From an uncultured Planctomycetota bacterium (lineage in GTDB: Bacteria > Planctomycetota > Planctomycetia > Pirellulales > UBA1268), in the NCBI GenBank assembly GCA_905477565.1, contig CAJQGO010000181.1, positions 1 to 6,616 on the forward strand: a DNA stretch of 6,616 nucleotides. Reading direction: 5' to 3'. Within the stretch, counting starts at the first letter, position 1; each line of letters opens with the position of its first letter. This document shows, one piece after another, positions 1 to 6,616 of the stretch. Both the position numbers and the translations under genes were made by a program. Below the pieces are notes generated by a model, which saw only the letters and a list, made by a program, of their open reading frames with translations, was not told where the DNA came from and searched no databases.

Positions 1-1049
1 GTCTTGCCACAATTGATGGTCGAGATTGGCTGGTGGACTCACACGGCAATCCATTCTTTGCTCATGGCATCACACATGCCAGCAACAATCGCAATGCGTT
101 TGATTTCACAGAGTTTTCCACTGCCTGTAAGCGGCTTGGTTTCAACGCCTACGGATACGGCTGTCCTCCTCAACTGCGAGGTGACATGCCCTACGTTGAA
201 AGCTGGAACCATCTTGTTCCTATTTCGACCTATCGAGATGCGGGAAGCTTTCACTTCATTGATATTTTTAATCCAGAAGAACAAAAGCGGCTTGAGGTTG
301 AAGTGAAGGCTAGTTGCGAAAAGAGCCTTCAAAATCCTGAAAACGTTATTGGCTATTGTTGGACTGACCTCGGTGCCTGGCCTCTCGATAATTCGACCGG
401 CAACAACTGGGTTGATTTCATAAAGTCACTCCCTGCAAATGCACCTGGGCAACAGGCGTACCAAGAATTTGTAAAGGCATGGAAAGATGACGGAACCACA
501 TCACAGGACGAAGCCTTTCTTCGTTTCATCGCACGCGAATACTTTCGTATCGTTGGCACAGCGAACAGGACGTACGACCCCGATCATCTGATCTTTGGCG
601 ATCGTTTTTCATTCCAAACATTCAATCCTGCTATTGTCGAGGAAATGCTGCCATACGTGGATGCCATAGCTATTCAGCCCTACTTTATGGAATCATTTCC
701 GCAACAGAAACTTGATGAAATTCATAGATGTACTGGCAAGCCAATCCTCTTATGTGACTTTGCCATCCGATTTCAGGATGGTGACAAGAATATTTCTGCA
801 TGGAAACTTGCCGAGGATTCTGTGGCTGCCGGGAAAGCGTATGCGGAGTATGTGAAAGCTGCTCTTAATACTAATTACATACTTGGTGTTTTCTGGTGTA
901 ACCCCGTCGACACACCGAAAGGCTTTGGGAAAGCAGGAGTGAAGCAAGGATTCTTTGCCGATGGTCTCTTAAGCCGACCTGGTCTGCATGACACCGTACA
1001 AGAACTCAATGATTACCGAGAAAAACAGACGCCGCGAACGGGTGAATGA
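1..1049 (+). CDS. Agarase-like (GH50-like, clan GH-A) glycoside hydrolase, 5'-truncated
   Basis: The frame is open from the left edge (first full codon at 3) to TGA at 1047-1049, giving 348 residues; the start and any signal peptide lie outside the window. An internal GTG at 33 is not the start, because the conserved segment begins before it (GRDWLVDSHGNPFF, residues 6-19). That G-x-x-W-L-V-D-x-x-G-x-P-F-F opening is typical of agarase-like (GH50-type) TIM-barrel hydrolases, which cut beta-linked polysaccharides such as agar. Later barrel elements are visible: VIGYCWTD (115-122, expected strand 4), HLIFGDRF (195-202), VDAIAIQPYF (219-228), KPILLCDF (246-253, expected strand 7) and GVFWCNP (295-301, strand 8). 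Asp122 and Asp252 sit where clan GH-A enzymes normally have their acid/base and nucleophile Glu. Family membership at clan level is fairly sure; exact GH family and substrate are not. It converges on the DUF3500 gene 76 bases away and is not part of the - strand operon. Confidence 0.72.
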   Translation, partial: LATIDGRDWLVDSHGNPFFAHGITHASNNRNAFDFTEFSTACKRLGFNAYGYGCPPQLRGDMPYVESWNHLVPISTYRDAGSFHFIDIFNPEEQKRLEVEVKASCEKSLQNPENVIGYCWTDLGAWPLDNSTGNNWVDFIKSLPANAPGQQAYQEFVKAWKDDGTTSQDEAFLRFIAREYFRIVGTANRTYDPDHLIFGDRFSFQTFNPAIVEEMLPYVDAIAIQPYFMESFPQQKLDEIHRCTGKPILLCDFAIRFQDGDKNISAWKLAEDSVAAGKAYAEYVKAALNTNYILGVFWCNPVDTPKGFGKAGVKQGFFADGLLSRPGLHDTVQELNDYREKQTPRTGE

Positions 1050-1125
1050 CGGTAAGGCAAACACTACTTCATTCAACCAGTTGTTTGTTCAAAAAAAATG
1101 ACTAACACGAGTGACGGAGCAACCG

Positions 1126-2355
1126 CTAGTTTGTCGTGTGATGCTGCTCGATATGCTGTCGCAAAAGATCTTTGCCATAATCATTTCCATTTGGTGTACG
1201 CAGAACCGCATGAATATGATCTCGTGACGGTTTCTCTGATCGAAACGGTGCGACCCGTCTTTGGTGATCAAACTCAATAAGAAGCACTGGGCTATGGATT
1301 CTGTAATAAAAGACGCTGTCGTCTGCTGTTCCACCAACCCATGCAAACCATGTGTTATCAAGATGGTCTTCAACTTCACGCATTTTGATTGCAGCATGTC
1401 CCTCATCCATTGTCCCGACATATGCATGTACAACATCGAGAAGCAAATCCTTTTGATCATTTGATAATGTCGCTGCGTTCAAGCCCGCATACTCAAGATC
1501 AATGTTGTCTCGATACGCCTGTGCGACCGCATTGTTCTGCTCTTTGAGTTGACTGAGAACCGCTTTCTTTTGCTGGGGCTCGTCGAGTGATCTCATGAAG
1601 GCAAGGCCCTTATCCTGTTCGTCTTGCATCACAACAGTTCCTTTAAATTTTCCTGAAACTGCATGGACTGGTTCACTCCCAATAAAAACTGGAGACATGA
1701 CAACCTGATCGCCCAAAACAAAATAATTGATGATGAGATGATGACCGTCGATCTGCCACCCCCATGGTTCTGTTGATGAAGGATCTCCCATGATGGTTAT
1801 CCAATAGAGCCACTCTCCGTATTCATCAAAATTGTCAGCAAGTTCAGCCAAGGTTCCATTGAGCTTCATAATGTCTTTCGACAATGTAAGGCCCTTGGCA
1901 CTGAGGCTCGCGCTCAGAAGTGCGAAAGCGTGTTTCCTCTGCTGCTCATCCATTTCGTCAAAGCCAACACCACGTCGCTTATAAAAGTGCCTGTTATCCC
2001 AACTCCGCCACTCAATATCATCGACAGGAAATGTGGTGCGATTTCGTTGTTCGTCGTTGAGCCCATTCAAAAACGTAACTGCTGCATCAACAACTGGCTG
2101 CGTGGAAACACCTGTAGACTCAATCCGAAAGAGACCCTCTTCAAGTGTGCCACCTGAACGAATGCCACGATATGGCTCTGAAAGAGATGCCTCTGAACGC
2201 CCGCGAGAACCTAGACGCCCACCGGGCCGCTGAGCAAATGAAAAACTACATGAAGCTGAAATCAAAAATAGAACGGCAATCGTGACGCTAAGATTTCTTA
2301 AAATGTTTCTCGTACTGGGGCTCATAACATCATTAGGTAGAAACATCATACGCAT
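1126..2355 (-). CDS. Secreted DUF3500 family protein
   Basis: This is a 409-residue protein of the DUF3500 family, whose function is unknown. Residues 17-41 form a signal peptide (basic start, hydrophobic [12 protein letters not shown], likely cut near SFA-Q), so it is exported. A short Gly/Arg/Ser-rich linker (43-70) follows. The family-typical parts are the segment [15 protein letters not shown] (198-212) running into [13 protein letters not shown] (218-230), the strand LLIEFDHQ (358-365), and the C-terminal [15 protein letters not shown] (380-394) ending in [12 protein letters not shown] (395-406). The repeated His and Asp residues (205, 206, 363, 364, 380, 382, 392) could form a metal or catalytic site; this is inference. 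The start is ATG at 2353-2355, preceded by purine-rich GAGGAAGAGAGAA. An ATG at residue 11 would give a more usual signal peptide length but has no ribosome binding site. It lies 157 bases downstream of the propeller gene on the same strand. Confidence 0.85.
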   Translation of the reverse strand: MRMMFLPNDVMSPSTRNILRNLSVTIAVLFLISASCSFSFAQRPGGRLGSRGRSEASLSEPYRGIRSGGTLEEGLFRIESTGVSTQPVVDAAVTFLNGLNDEQRNRTTFPVDDIEWRSWDNRHFYKRRGVGFDEMDEQQRKHAFALLSASLSAKGLTLSKDIMKLNGTLAELADNFDEYGEWLYWITIMGDPSSTEPWGWQIDGHHLIINYFVLGDQVVMSPVFIGSEPVHAVSGKFKGTVVMQDEQDKGLAFMRSLDEPQQKKAVLSQLKEQNNAVAQAYRDNIDLEYAGLNAATLSNDQKDLLLDVVHAYVGTMDEGHAAIKMREVEDHLDNTWFAWVGGTADDSVFYYRIHSPVLLIEFDHQRRVAPFRSEKPSRDHIHAVLRTPNGNDYGKDLLRQHIEQHHTTN

Positions 2356-2478
2356 GGAGTTCTCTCTTCCTCTGCTTCAGTCACGGAGCATGTGGCAATG
2401 TACACCCACTATGTTGACACAATTTTGATCTCGTGTCTCACCAGGACAAGAAATGTCATCACGGGCTTAATACTGGGG

Positions 2479-2497
2479 TTACACAATACAAGTGTAA
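2479..2497. repeat. Short perfect inverted repeat between propeller and DUF3500 genes
   Basis: TTACAC (2479-2484) and GTGTAA (2492-2497) are exact inverted copies separated by seven bases. The repeat starts 15 bases after the propeller stop codon in the direction of transcription. There is no T-run after it on the - strand, so it is a poor intrinsic terminator. It could be an mRNA 3'-end hairpin or an operator for the DUF3500 gene. The rest of the 157-base gap (2356-2512) shows no clear -35/-10 pair and no gene. Confidence 0.3.
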
Positions 2498-2512
2498 TGT
2501 GACAACCATCAC

Positions 2513-3757
2513 TTAATTTTCGGACACGTAAACCAATCCAACATTCGATGGTTCTGCCTCACCGAGGTGATCACTATCAAGAAGCATCAGGTACTTCTCA
2601 TCACCATGCGGAATAACCCATTCGCAGGCATTGTGCCCACTTTCCGGGTGGTGAAACACATACGTCCAGCATGGCTGTCCAAGAGAATCAGTTTTCAGCA
2701 AACACGCAGCCCATAGGTTGTCAGGTGAGTCTTCGTCAGAAACGCGATCTGGCTCGATACCAGACCCGCAGGCAAGCACAAACCCACCATCAGATGTCTG
2801 CTTCACTCCATAACACTCATCAAAAATGTTTTTACTTGTTCCATTCGACAACTGGTCGTACGTTTGCTCCCAAAGCAGATTCCCCTCGCTGTCGGTTCTT
2901 ACCAGCCATACATCCCAATTCCCACTCTCATGGCTTGCTTTGTGTCCAGCAAGAACAAATCCATCGGGTAATGCCTCGAAGTCAAAACACTGTTCCATAT
3001 CAGCACCTCCATACAGATGCTGATGTAGTTTTTCTCCATTGCGTGAAAACTGAACAAGGAAAGCATCCTGGTGTTCACTTTCAAAATATTCCTGCCAGAC
3101 TGTGCCACAGATGGTTATGGTGGAAAATTCTTTCTGATAAGAGACCTTTGCACCCTGTGAAAAGGGAATTTCCTTTTGCCAGGCGATGTCACCGCTTTGA
3201 TTTGATACAAGAAGGATGCCAGTGGACTCATCTGAAATAAACGGAACACGTATCTCATCACTCGCGACATATCCAGTGGCAACAAATGATTCTGGATCAA
3301 GAATATCGAGTCCCCGAATCGCACCATTTTTCTTATGATCCAGAATTTTCTTCCATGTAACTGCACCGGACTGGCTTATCTTCCAAAGACACGCTTTTGA
3401 TCTTCTTTTAGAGATACCCGTTGTTCCACCAACGATAAAACCATCGTGCACTTCAACAATACAGCGGGCTTCGTCATGGAAGCCTTGCTTCCCTAGCACT
3501 GTCAGCCATTCCTGTTCTCCAGTGGCATCAATTTTCATCACAAATCCATTTGCCGTTGATGAGTCTGAGGCACCACATTTTCCGACTACACAAAAACCCC
3601 CACCTTCTATGTCGACACCCTCAAAAACATGGTCTTCGTGTTCCGTTCCCCACCCAGTCACCCACTCAACCTCTGGCGCAGAAAAAGCTGGTGCACAGCA
3701 CTGAAGCAAAACTACAAGAGAAAAAAGAAGGGCTCGGGATGTACACGCTTCACTCAT
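2513..3757 (-). CDS. Secreted seven-repeat beta-propeller protein
   Basis: This is a 414-residue protein starting at ATG 3755-3757. A signal peptide covers about residues 1-27 (hydrophobic ALLFSLVVLL, then CCAPAFSA). The mature part is made of about seven degenerate repeats of 45-65 residues that follow the pattern D-G-G-F-x-x-x-G, then W/F-L-x-K-x-D-x-x-G-x-x-x-W. The turn motif is seen at DATGEQEWL (77-85), SQSGAVTWK (128-136), NQSGDIAWQ (186-194), SRNGEKLHQ (238-246), DSEGNLLWE (289-297) and DSLGQPCWT (357-365). Such repeats fold as beta-propellers and often serve for binding rather than catalysis; no active site is evident. The repeat count suits one closed seven-bladed ring. The mature chain has eleven Cys, suggesting disulfides outside the cytoplasm. 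The frame stays open up to 3967, but that extension is ThuA coding sequence read in another frame and would bury the signal peptide. The 8-base overlap with the ThuA stop suggests coupled translation. Confidence 0.8.
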   Translation of the reverse strand: MSEACTSRALLFSLVVLLQCCAPAFSAPEVEWVTGWGTEHEDHVFEGVDIEGGGFCVVGKCGASDSSTANGFVMKIDATGEQEWLTVLGKQGFHDEARCIVEVHDGFIVGGTTGISKRRSKACLWKISQSGAVTWKKILDHKKNGAIRGLDILDPESFVATGYVASDEIRVPFISDESTGILLVSNQSGDIAWQKEIPFSQGAKVSYQKEFSTITICGTVWQEYFESEHQDAFLVQFSRNGEKLHQHLYGGADMEQCFDFEALPDGFVLAGHKASHESGNWDVWLVRTDSEGNLLWEQTYDQLSNGTSKNIFDECYGVKQTSDGGFVLACGSGIEPDRVSDEDSPDNLWAACLLKTDSLGQPCWTYVFHHPESGHNACEWVIPHGDEKYLMLLDSDHLGEAEPSNVGLVYVSEN

Positions 3758-4511
3758 GGAGACACCACTTGATGGCATTTGATAAAAGATGCGGAAGAAC
3801 GTGTCCATGAAAGTCATCGACATGTCCAAGCGAGGTATAAAATGACTTGCCTCCATCTGTGCGAAGAAATGTCCAGGCCACAGGTTCGGGGCCATGCCCT
3901 TCAACCGTGCCTTGCAGGACGACCTCTGCCTGTTCCTGAAGTGGGGAAACACAATACAACGAGCCACCCGAGGTACATGGAAGTTCTTTTATTCCAGACA
4001 AGAGAGATTCTGCTGAGGGAGAGGATGGATTCACTCTCTGGATCGTTGCGATGAGCGAGTTCTTGTAATGATTGGTGTAGTTTCCTCCAAACACTGTGCT
4101 GTCAAATTCTGGCCATGCAGCAAAGCCAGCTTCTGGCGGTTTATTGCGTAAACAAAAAGCGTGGCTCGCCGTACGTATACCAATGACTGGCTTACCGGAT
4201 TCAACATAACGACGAATTCTATTGAGTTGTTGTGGTGGCAATGTCCTTCGGCGAACACTCACAACCAAGAGATCTGCCGTATCAACTGCCTCACTACCAA
4301 TCAATTTATTGGGCTCATGCGGATCTGCGTAGACAAAGCTACTCTTTCCATCACGTACATACTGCTTACAGAAATCGGGGAGTGTCTGTTCCGTTTGGTA
4401 CTCTCTCTCTGCTATCAGGAAAACAATGTGCGGCTGCTCCGCATCGACCTGTCTTGTCCCTACAAAACAACACGTGATCCATGCCGTCATCATGTAACAG
4501 AGTAAACGCAC
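3750..4511 (-). CDS. Secreted ThuA-domain protein
   Basis: This 253-residue protein has a signal peptide (about 1-24, ending VDA-E) followed by one ThuA-like domain, related in fold to class I glutamine amidotransferases. Recognisable parts are HIVFLIAEREY (28-38), ADLLVVSVRRRTLPP (79-93), GKPVIGIRTASHAF (106-119), FGGNY (141-145), PVAWT (210-214) and SFYTSLGHVDDF (223-234). There is no Gly-x-Cys-x-Gly nucleophile elbow: the equivalent stretch reads GIRTASH, so glutaminase activity is not expected. ThuA was named for trehalose utilisation, and exported ThuA proteins are very common in Planctomycetota, often near sugar-acting enzymes; the biochemical role is generally unsettled. The start is GTG at 4509-4511, supported by GAGAGGG seven bases upstream; the later ATG codons at residues 7 and 8 lack such a site and would shorten the signal peptide. 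The gene follows the subtilase by 60 bases and overlaps the propeller gene by 8. Confidence 0.9.
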   Translation of the reverse strand: MRLLCYMMTAWITCCFVGTRQVDAEQPHIVFLIAEREYQTEQTLPDFCKQYVRDGKSSFVYADPHEPNKLIGSEAVDTADLLVVSVRRRTLPPQQLNRIRRYVESGKPVIGIRTASHAFCLRNKPPEAGFAAWPEFDSTVFGGNYTNHYKNSLIATIQRVNPSSPSAESLLSGIKELPCTSGGSLYCVSPLQEQAEVVLQGTVEGHGPEPVAWTFLRTDGGKSFYTSLGHVDDFHGHVLPHLLSNAIKWCLHE

Positions 4512-4518
4512 TGGAATT

Positions 4519-4525
4519 CCCTCTC
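4519..4525 (-). promoter_or_regulatory. Ribosome binding site that decides the GTG start of the ThuA gene
   Basis: On the - strand this reads GAGAGGG, with seven bases between it and GTG at 4511-4509. It is a strong Shine-Dalgarno match at good spacing and favours the GTG over the in-frame ATG codons at 4493 and 4490. Confidence 0.7.
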
Positions 4526-4571
4526 ATTTCCATTCGTGACAGATACTAAAGAACCAGCAGTATATGTCCTC

Positions 4572-6137
4572 TTATTCCACATCGACCGCCCGGCTCTTCA
4601 GTCTCTGAACTACAACTGCGACTGCTTTTTCTGCATCGATTAAGCCGTGCCCCGTTTGGTAGTCGTAACCCTCGTCGGCAACATCACGTGCAGTATCAAT
4701 AAGAATCTGTCGTGTTTCCCATGGATGCAGATCCGGATCGACAGAAAGCATGAGTGCAATTGTTCCGCAAAGCATTGGCCCAGCAAATGAATTTCCACTT
4801 GCTGCTTGATTGAATACACGACCGTTGGGCTGAATGGATGGCAACCGAGAATTAAAAGCTGCAACCTCTGGCTTCTTCACTTTCCCATCTTGATAGTGAT
4901 GCGTCTTCCACTCTACCGGCCCCTGACTGGAAAATGGTGTTCGGGACAAATCACGTTGAACACCTGCAGCAGCAAACACGGCAAAAGGAATGTCTTGTGG
5001 AATGGGCATTTGCAAAGGAACTGGCTTGTACTGAGGCGACTCTTCCATTGCATAATTCCCAGCGCCTGAGACAAGGTGGACACCGCAAAGGGAAGCATGC
5101 TCACACGCTTTTCTCCAATGCGATCGGTACTCACCCAGATTTGCTCGTGAGAAACTCATGCTATACGTGTCGGCATCGTGATCGATTGCCCACTCGAGAG
5201 CTTCTTCGAAACATTGACCTGCAAGCACACCCGCCCAGCGAGCATCCGGTGCAATACCAAACTGTCGAGCAGGCGTTCCCGCTGTTCGGCCACAAATAAT
5301 GGCCGCACACTGATGACCGTGTAAAAGTTTTTTATCGATCGTGTTTATGTCATCTGACCCGCGTCGAAGCAAATCACCAGTTTGACGGTCAAAGTCAAAG
5401 CCATGCAGATCATCAATGAGACCATTCGCGTCGTCATCACGTCCGTTGGCTTGTTCAGAATGATTCCGATATCGGGTTGAAAGAATAGTCGGTGAGACAA
5501 CAAAGTTGCCATCATGAATGACATTGAGTACGCCCTCCCCTGTTGCGTTATATGTACTCCATGCCTTATCGGCGCGGAGTGCTTTGATATACCAGGCAGG
5601 AGTCACGTCATCTGACTGAAATGGCACTGGTTCGTGTTCGTGTTCTGGTTGCACATTTTCTACAACAAGAATGTCTCTCTTGCGGACAGGACCGACAAAG
5701 AAAAGACATCGCACACCGGGAATTTGTTGGATTGCCTCGACACCATTCTTATCTGTCGTACAGGTAAAACTATTCACAATCCAATGATATGTAACGTCTT
5801 GAATGACGTCGGATGCTTTGAGCGCCTTGAGAGCCGGACCAGCCTTTTCGACAGCCAATTGATTGGCCTCTTTCAGAACGTTTCGGACATCGATCCGAAG
5901 AGCCTGACGTCCTGCATCATGCAATGACGCCATCCGCCGCTGATACGCAAGGCCGTCACCGAGTAACTGCTGTTCAAACCATGCTGTGACTCGAAAGCTT
6001 TCGAGACGGTTTTTGTTCACGCGGGGATCAACCCAGCACCCGTGTCCAGGAATCGTTTCGAGTGTGAGTTCATGTGCGGTGCCAGTTGATGCGTGGGCAA
6101 AAAAAAGCAGCGTATACACAACTATGATATATCTCAT
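4572..6137 (-). CDS. Secreted S8 family subtilisin-like serine peptidase with prodomain
   Basis: This 521-residue protein has a signal peptide (about 1-21), an N-terminal region (about 45-150) that resembles an inhibitor-like propeptide (YHWIVNSFTCT and IPGVRCLFFV), then an S8 catalytic domain (about 180-515). The catalytic His is H273 in HGHQCAAIICG, the oxyanion Asn is N361 in VSGAGN, and the catalytic Ser is S450 in GNSFAGPMLCG. A calcium-site-like Asp/Asn stretch, NGRDDDANGLIDDLHGFDF (231-249), is shared by many large bacterial subtilases. The usual first motif, Val-Ile-Asp-Thr-Gly, is replaced by VIHDG (206-210), so the catalytic Asp is either shifted by one (D209) or lost. No C-terminal sorting domain follows; the chain ends just after the catalytic fold (GHGLIDAEKAV, 496-506). 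It probably acts in the periplasm or outside the cell; the substrate is unknown. ATG at 6135-6137 has AGGAG upstream. It lies 50 bases after the SMP-30-like gene and 60 before the ThuA gene. Confidence 0.88.
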   Translation of the reverse strand: MRYIIVVYTLLFFAHASTGTAHELTLETIPGHGCWVDPRVNKNRLESFRVTAWFEQQLLGDGLAYQRRMASLHDAGRQALRIDVRNVLKEANQLAVEKAGPALKALKASDVIQDVTYHWIVNSFTCTTDKNGVEAIQQIPGVRCLFFVGPVRKRDILVVENVQPEHEHEPVPFQSDDVTPAWYIKALRADKAWSTYNATGEGVLNVIHDGNFVVSPTILSTRYRNHSEQANGRDDDANGLIDDLHGFDFDRQTGDLLRRGSDDINTIDKKLLHGHQCAAIICGRTAGTPARQFGIAPDARWAGVLAGQCFEEALEWAIDHDADTYSMSFSRANLGEYRSHWRKACEHASLCGVHLVSGAGNYAMEESPQYKPVPLQMPIPQDIPFAVFAAAGVQRDLSRTPFSSQGPVEWKTHHYQDGKVKKPEVAAFNSRLPSIQPNGRVFNQAASGNSFAGPMLCGTIALMLSVDPDLHPWETRQILIDTARDVADEGYDYQTGHGLIDAEKAVAVVVQRLKSRAVDVE

Positions 6138-6147
6138 TGCTATACGA

Positions 6148-6152
6148 CTCCT
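6148..6152 (-). promoter_or_regulatory. Ribosome binding site of the subtilase gene
   Basis: AGGAG on the - strand, ten bases before the ATG at 6137-6135. It supports this start, which also gives a well-formed signal peptide. Confidence 0.6.
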
Positions 6153-6187
6153 ACGTCTCCCTCAGGTTTATCTGAAATACATTTCCA

Positions 6188-6616
6188 TCAAATGCTTCCT
6201 TTATAAGGAACCACTGGCAGGCCATGTGTCGAAAGACCATCTACAACAAATACTTTTCCTGCATCAGGCTCACTCAAGGTCTTGTGGAGCCCGGTTGTTA
6301 CAAAGAGTCTGTCATAATGAGCACCACCGAATGTGCAGGCGGTTGTTTCAACACACGGGAAAGAAATCTTGTTTACTATCTTTCCCGTTTTCGTCTCAAC
6401 TTGAATCACGGCGCCTCCATGACACATTGCAATCCAAAGATTTCCATCAACATCGATTGCCATGCCATCTGGCGACCCCTCAACTTCCGCTGATTGAGTG
6501 TCGATAACGACTTTTGGAATGCCCAGATTTCCAGTTTCATTCTCAAAAGGATATGCCAAAACCTTCTTGGTCGGCGTATCGATGTAATACATCAAGGACG
6601 CATCAGCACTCCAACA
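6188..6616 (-). CDS. SMP-30/gluconolactonase-like protein, 5'-truncated
   Basis: The frame is open from the right edge to TGA at 6190-6188, giving the last 142 residues. In-frame codons before the internal TTG at 6595 continue the family pattern (CWSADASLMYYIDTPTKKV, fragment residues 1-19), so that TTG is not the start. SMP-30/gluconolactonase/LRE-like proteins are six-bladed propellers that hydrolyse sugar lactones with a divalent metal; the part seen covers roughly the second half. Key stretches are YYIDTP (10-15), GSPDGMAIDVDGNLWIA (47-63), whose SPDG Asp at 50 matches a metal ligand of SMP-30, and ACTFGGAHYDRLFVTTG (93-109). The chain ends GLPVVPYKGSI, a normal C terminus for the family. 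It is the most upstream gene seen of the - strand set. Lactonase activity and the substrate are family-level inference only. Confidence 0.88.
   Translation of the reverse strand, partial: CWSADASLMYYIDTPTKKVLAYPFENETGNLGIPKVVIDTQSAEVEGSPDGMAIDVDGNLWIAMCHGGAVIQVETKTGKIVNKISFPCVETTACTFGGAHYDRLFVTTGLHKTLSEPDAGKVFVVDGLSTHGLPVVPYKGSI

Noticed and set aside
1050..1125. Possible bidirectional terminator between the convergent genes, with an A8 run at 1091-1098
   Set aside because: The only stem close by is CAAC-CA-GTTG (1074-1083), four pairs with a two-base loop, and no stable hairpin precedes the T-run on the - strand.
2356..2512. A -35/-10 promoter for the DUF3500 gene
   Set aside because: The best pair on the - strand (TTGTCC, 17 bases, AAAATT) matches the -10 consensus at only half its positions, and promoter rules in this group are poorly defined.
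2671..3240. Open frame of 189 codons on the + strand opposite the propeller gene
   Set aside because: It is antisense to a clearly coding repeat protein, has no recognisable motif and is rich in residues typical of shadow frames.
3690..3700. Lipobox in the propeller signal peptide (LLQC at residues 17-20)
   Set aside because: Gln before the Cys does not fit the usual Gly/Ala/Ser, so an ordinary signal peptide is more likely.
3758..3967. N-terminal extension of the propeller protein by 70 residues
   Set aside because: It lies wholly within the ThuA coding region in another frame, reads as non-protein-like sequence, and would place the signal peptide at residue 71 onward.
6162..6175. Hairpin TCAG/CTGA between the SMP-30-like gene and the subtilase
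   Set aside because: It has a four-base stem and no T-run, too weak to call a terminator or attenuator.
5986..6507. Open frame of 173 codons on the + strand opposite the subtilase start and SMP-30-like gene
   Set aside because: It crosses two well-supported - strand genes and shows no domain signature.

Overview
The window looks like chromosomal DNA from a Planctomycetota-type (PVC group) bacterium, probably free-living or marine. This is inferred from gene content, not from a marker gene. The families are a secreted ThuA-domain protein, an SMP-30/gluconolactonase-like protein, a secreted subtilase, a DUF3500 protein and an agarase-like (GH50-like) TIM-barrel hydrolase. All four non-truncated proteins carry N-terminal signal peptides. 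Base composition looks close to half G+C by eye. I see no tRNA, rRNA, CRISPR array, transposase or phage gene, and no sign of recent transfer.

Layout: position 1 to 1049 on the + strand is the 3' part of a gene for an agarase-like glycoside hydrolase, cut by the left edge. Everything else is on the - strand. In transcription order from the right edge the genes are: an SMP-30/gluconolactonase-like protein (6616 to 6188, 5' end cut by the right edge); a secreted S8 subtilase with an inhibitor-like prodomain (6137 to 4572); a secreted ThuA-domain protein starting at GTG (4511 to 3750); a secreted seven-repeat beta-propeller protein whose start overlaps the ThuA stop by 8 bases (3757 to 2513); and, after 157 bases, a secreted DUF3500 protein (2355 to 1126). 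The DUF3500 gene and the hydrolase gene converge with only 76 bases between their stop codons.

The first four - strand genes have gaps of 50 and 60 bases and one overlap, which fits a single transcription unit. DUF3500 may be a further member or have its own promoter in the 157-base gap. Together they suggest an envelope or extracellular set that acts on carbohydrate or protein substrates, but no substrate can be named from the sequence.

The most interesting points are substitutions at expected catalytic positions. The subtilase has the usual His, Asn and Ser motifs but His-Asp where Asp-Thr/Ser is normally found. The hydrolase appears to have Asp at both strand ends where clan GH-A enzymes carry their two Glu residues. 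I did not find a convincing novel defence, mobile or RNA-based system here.
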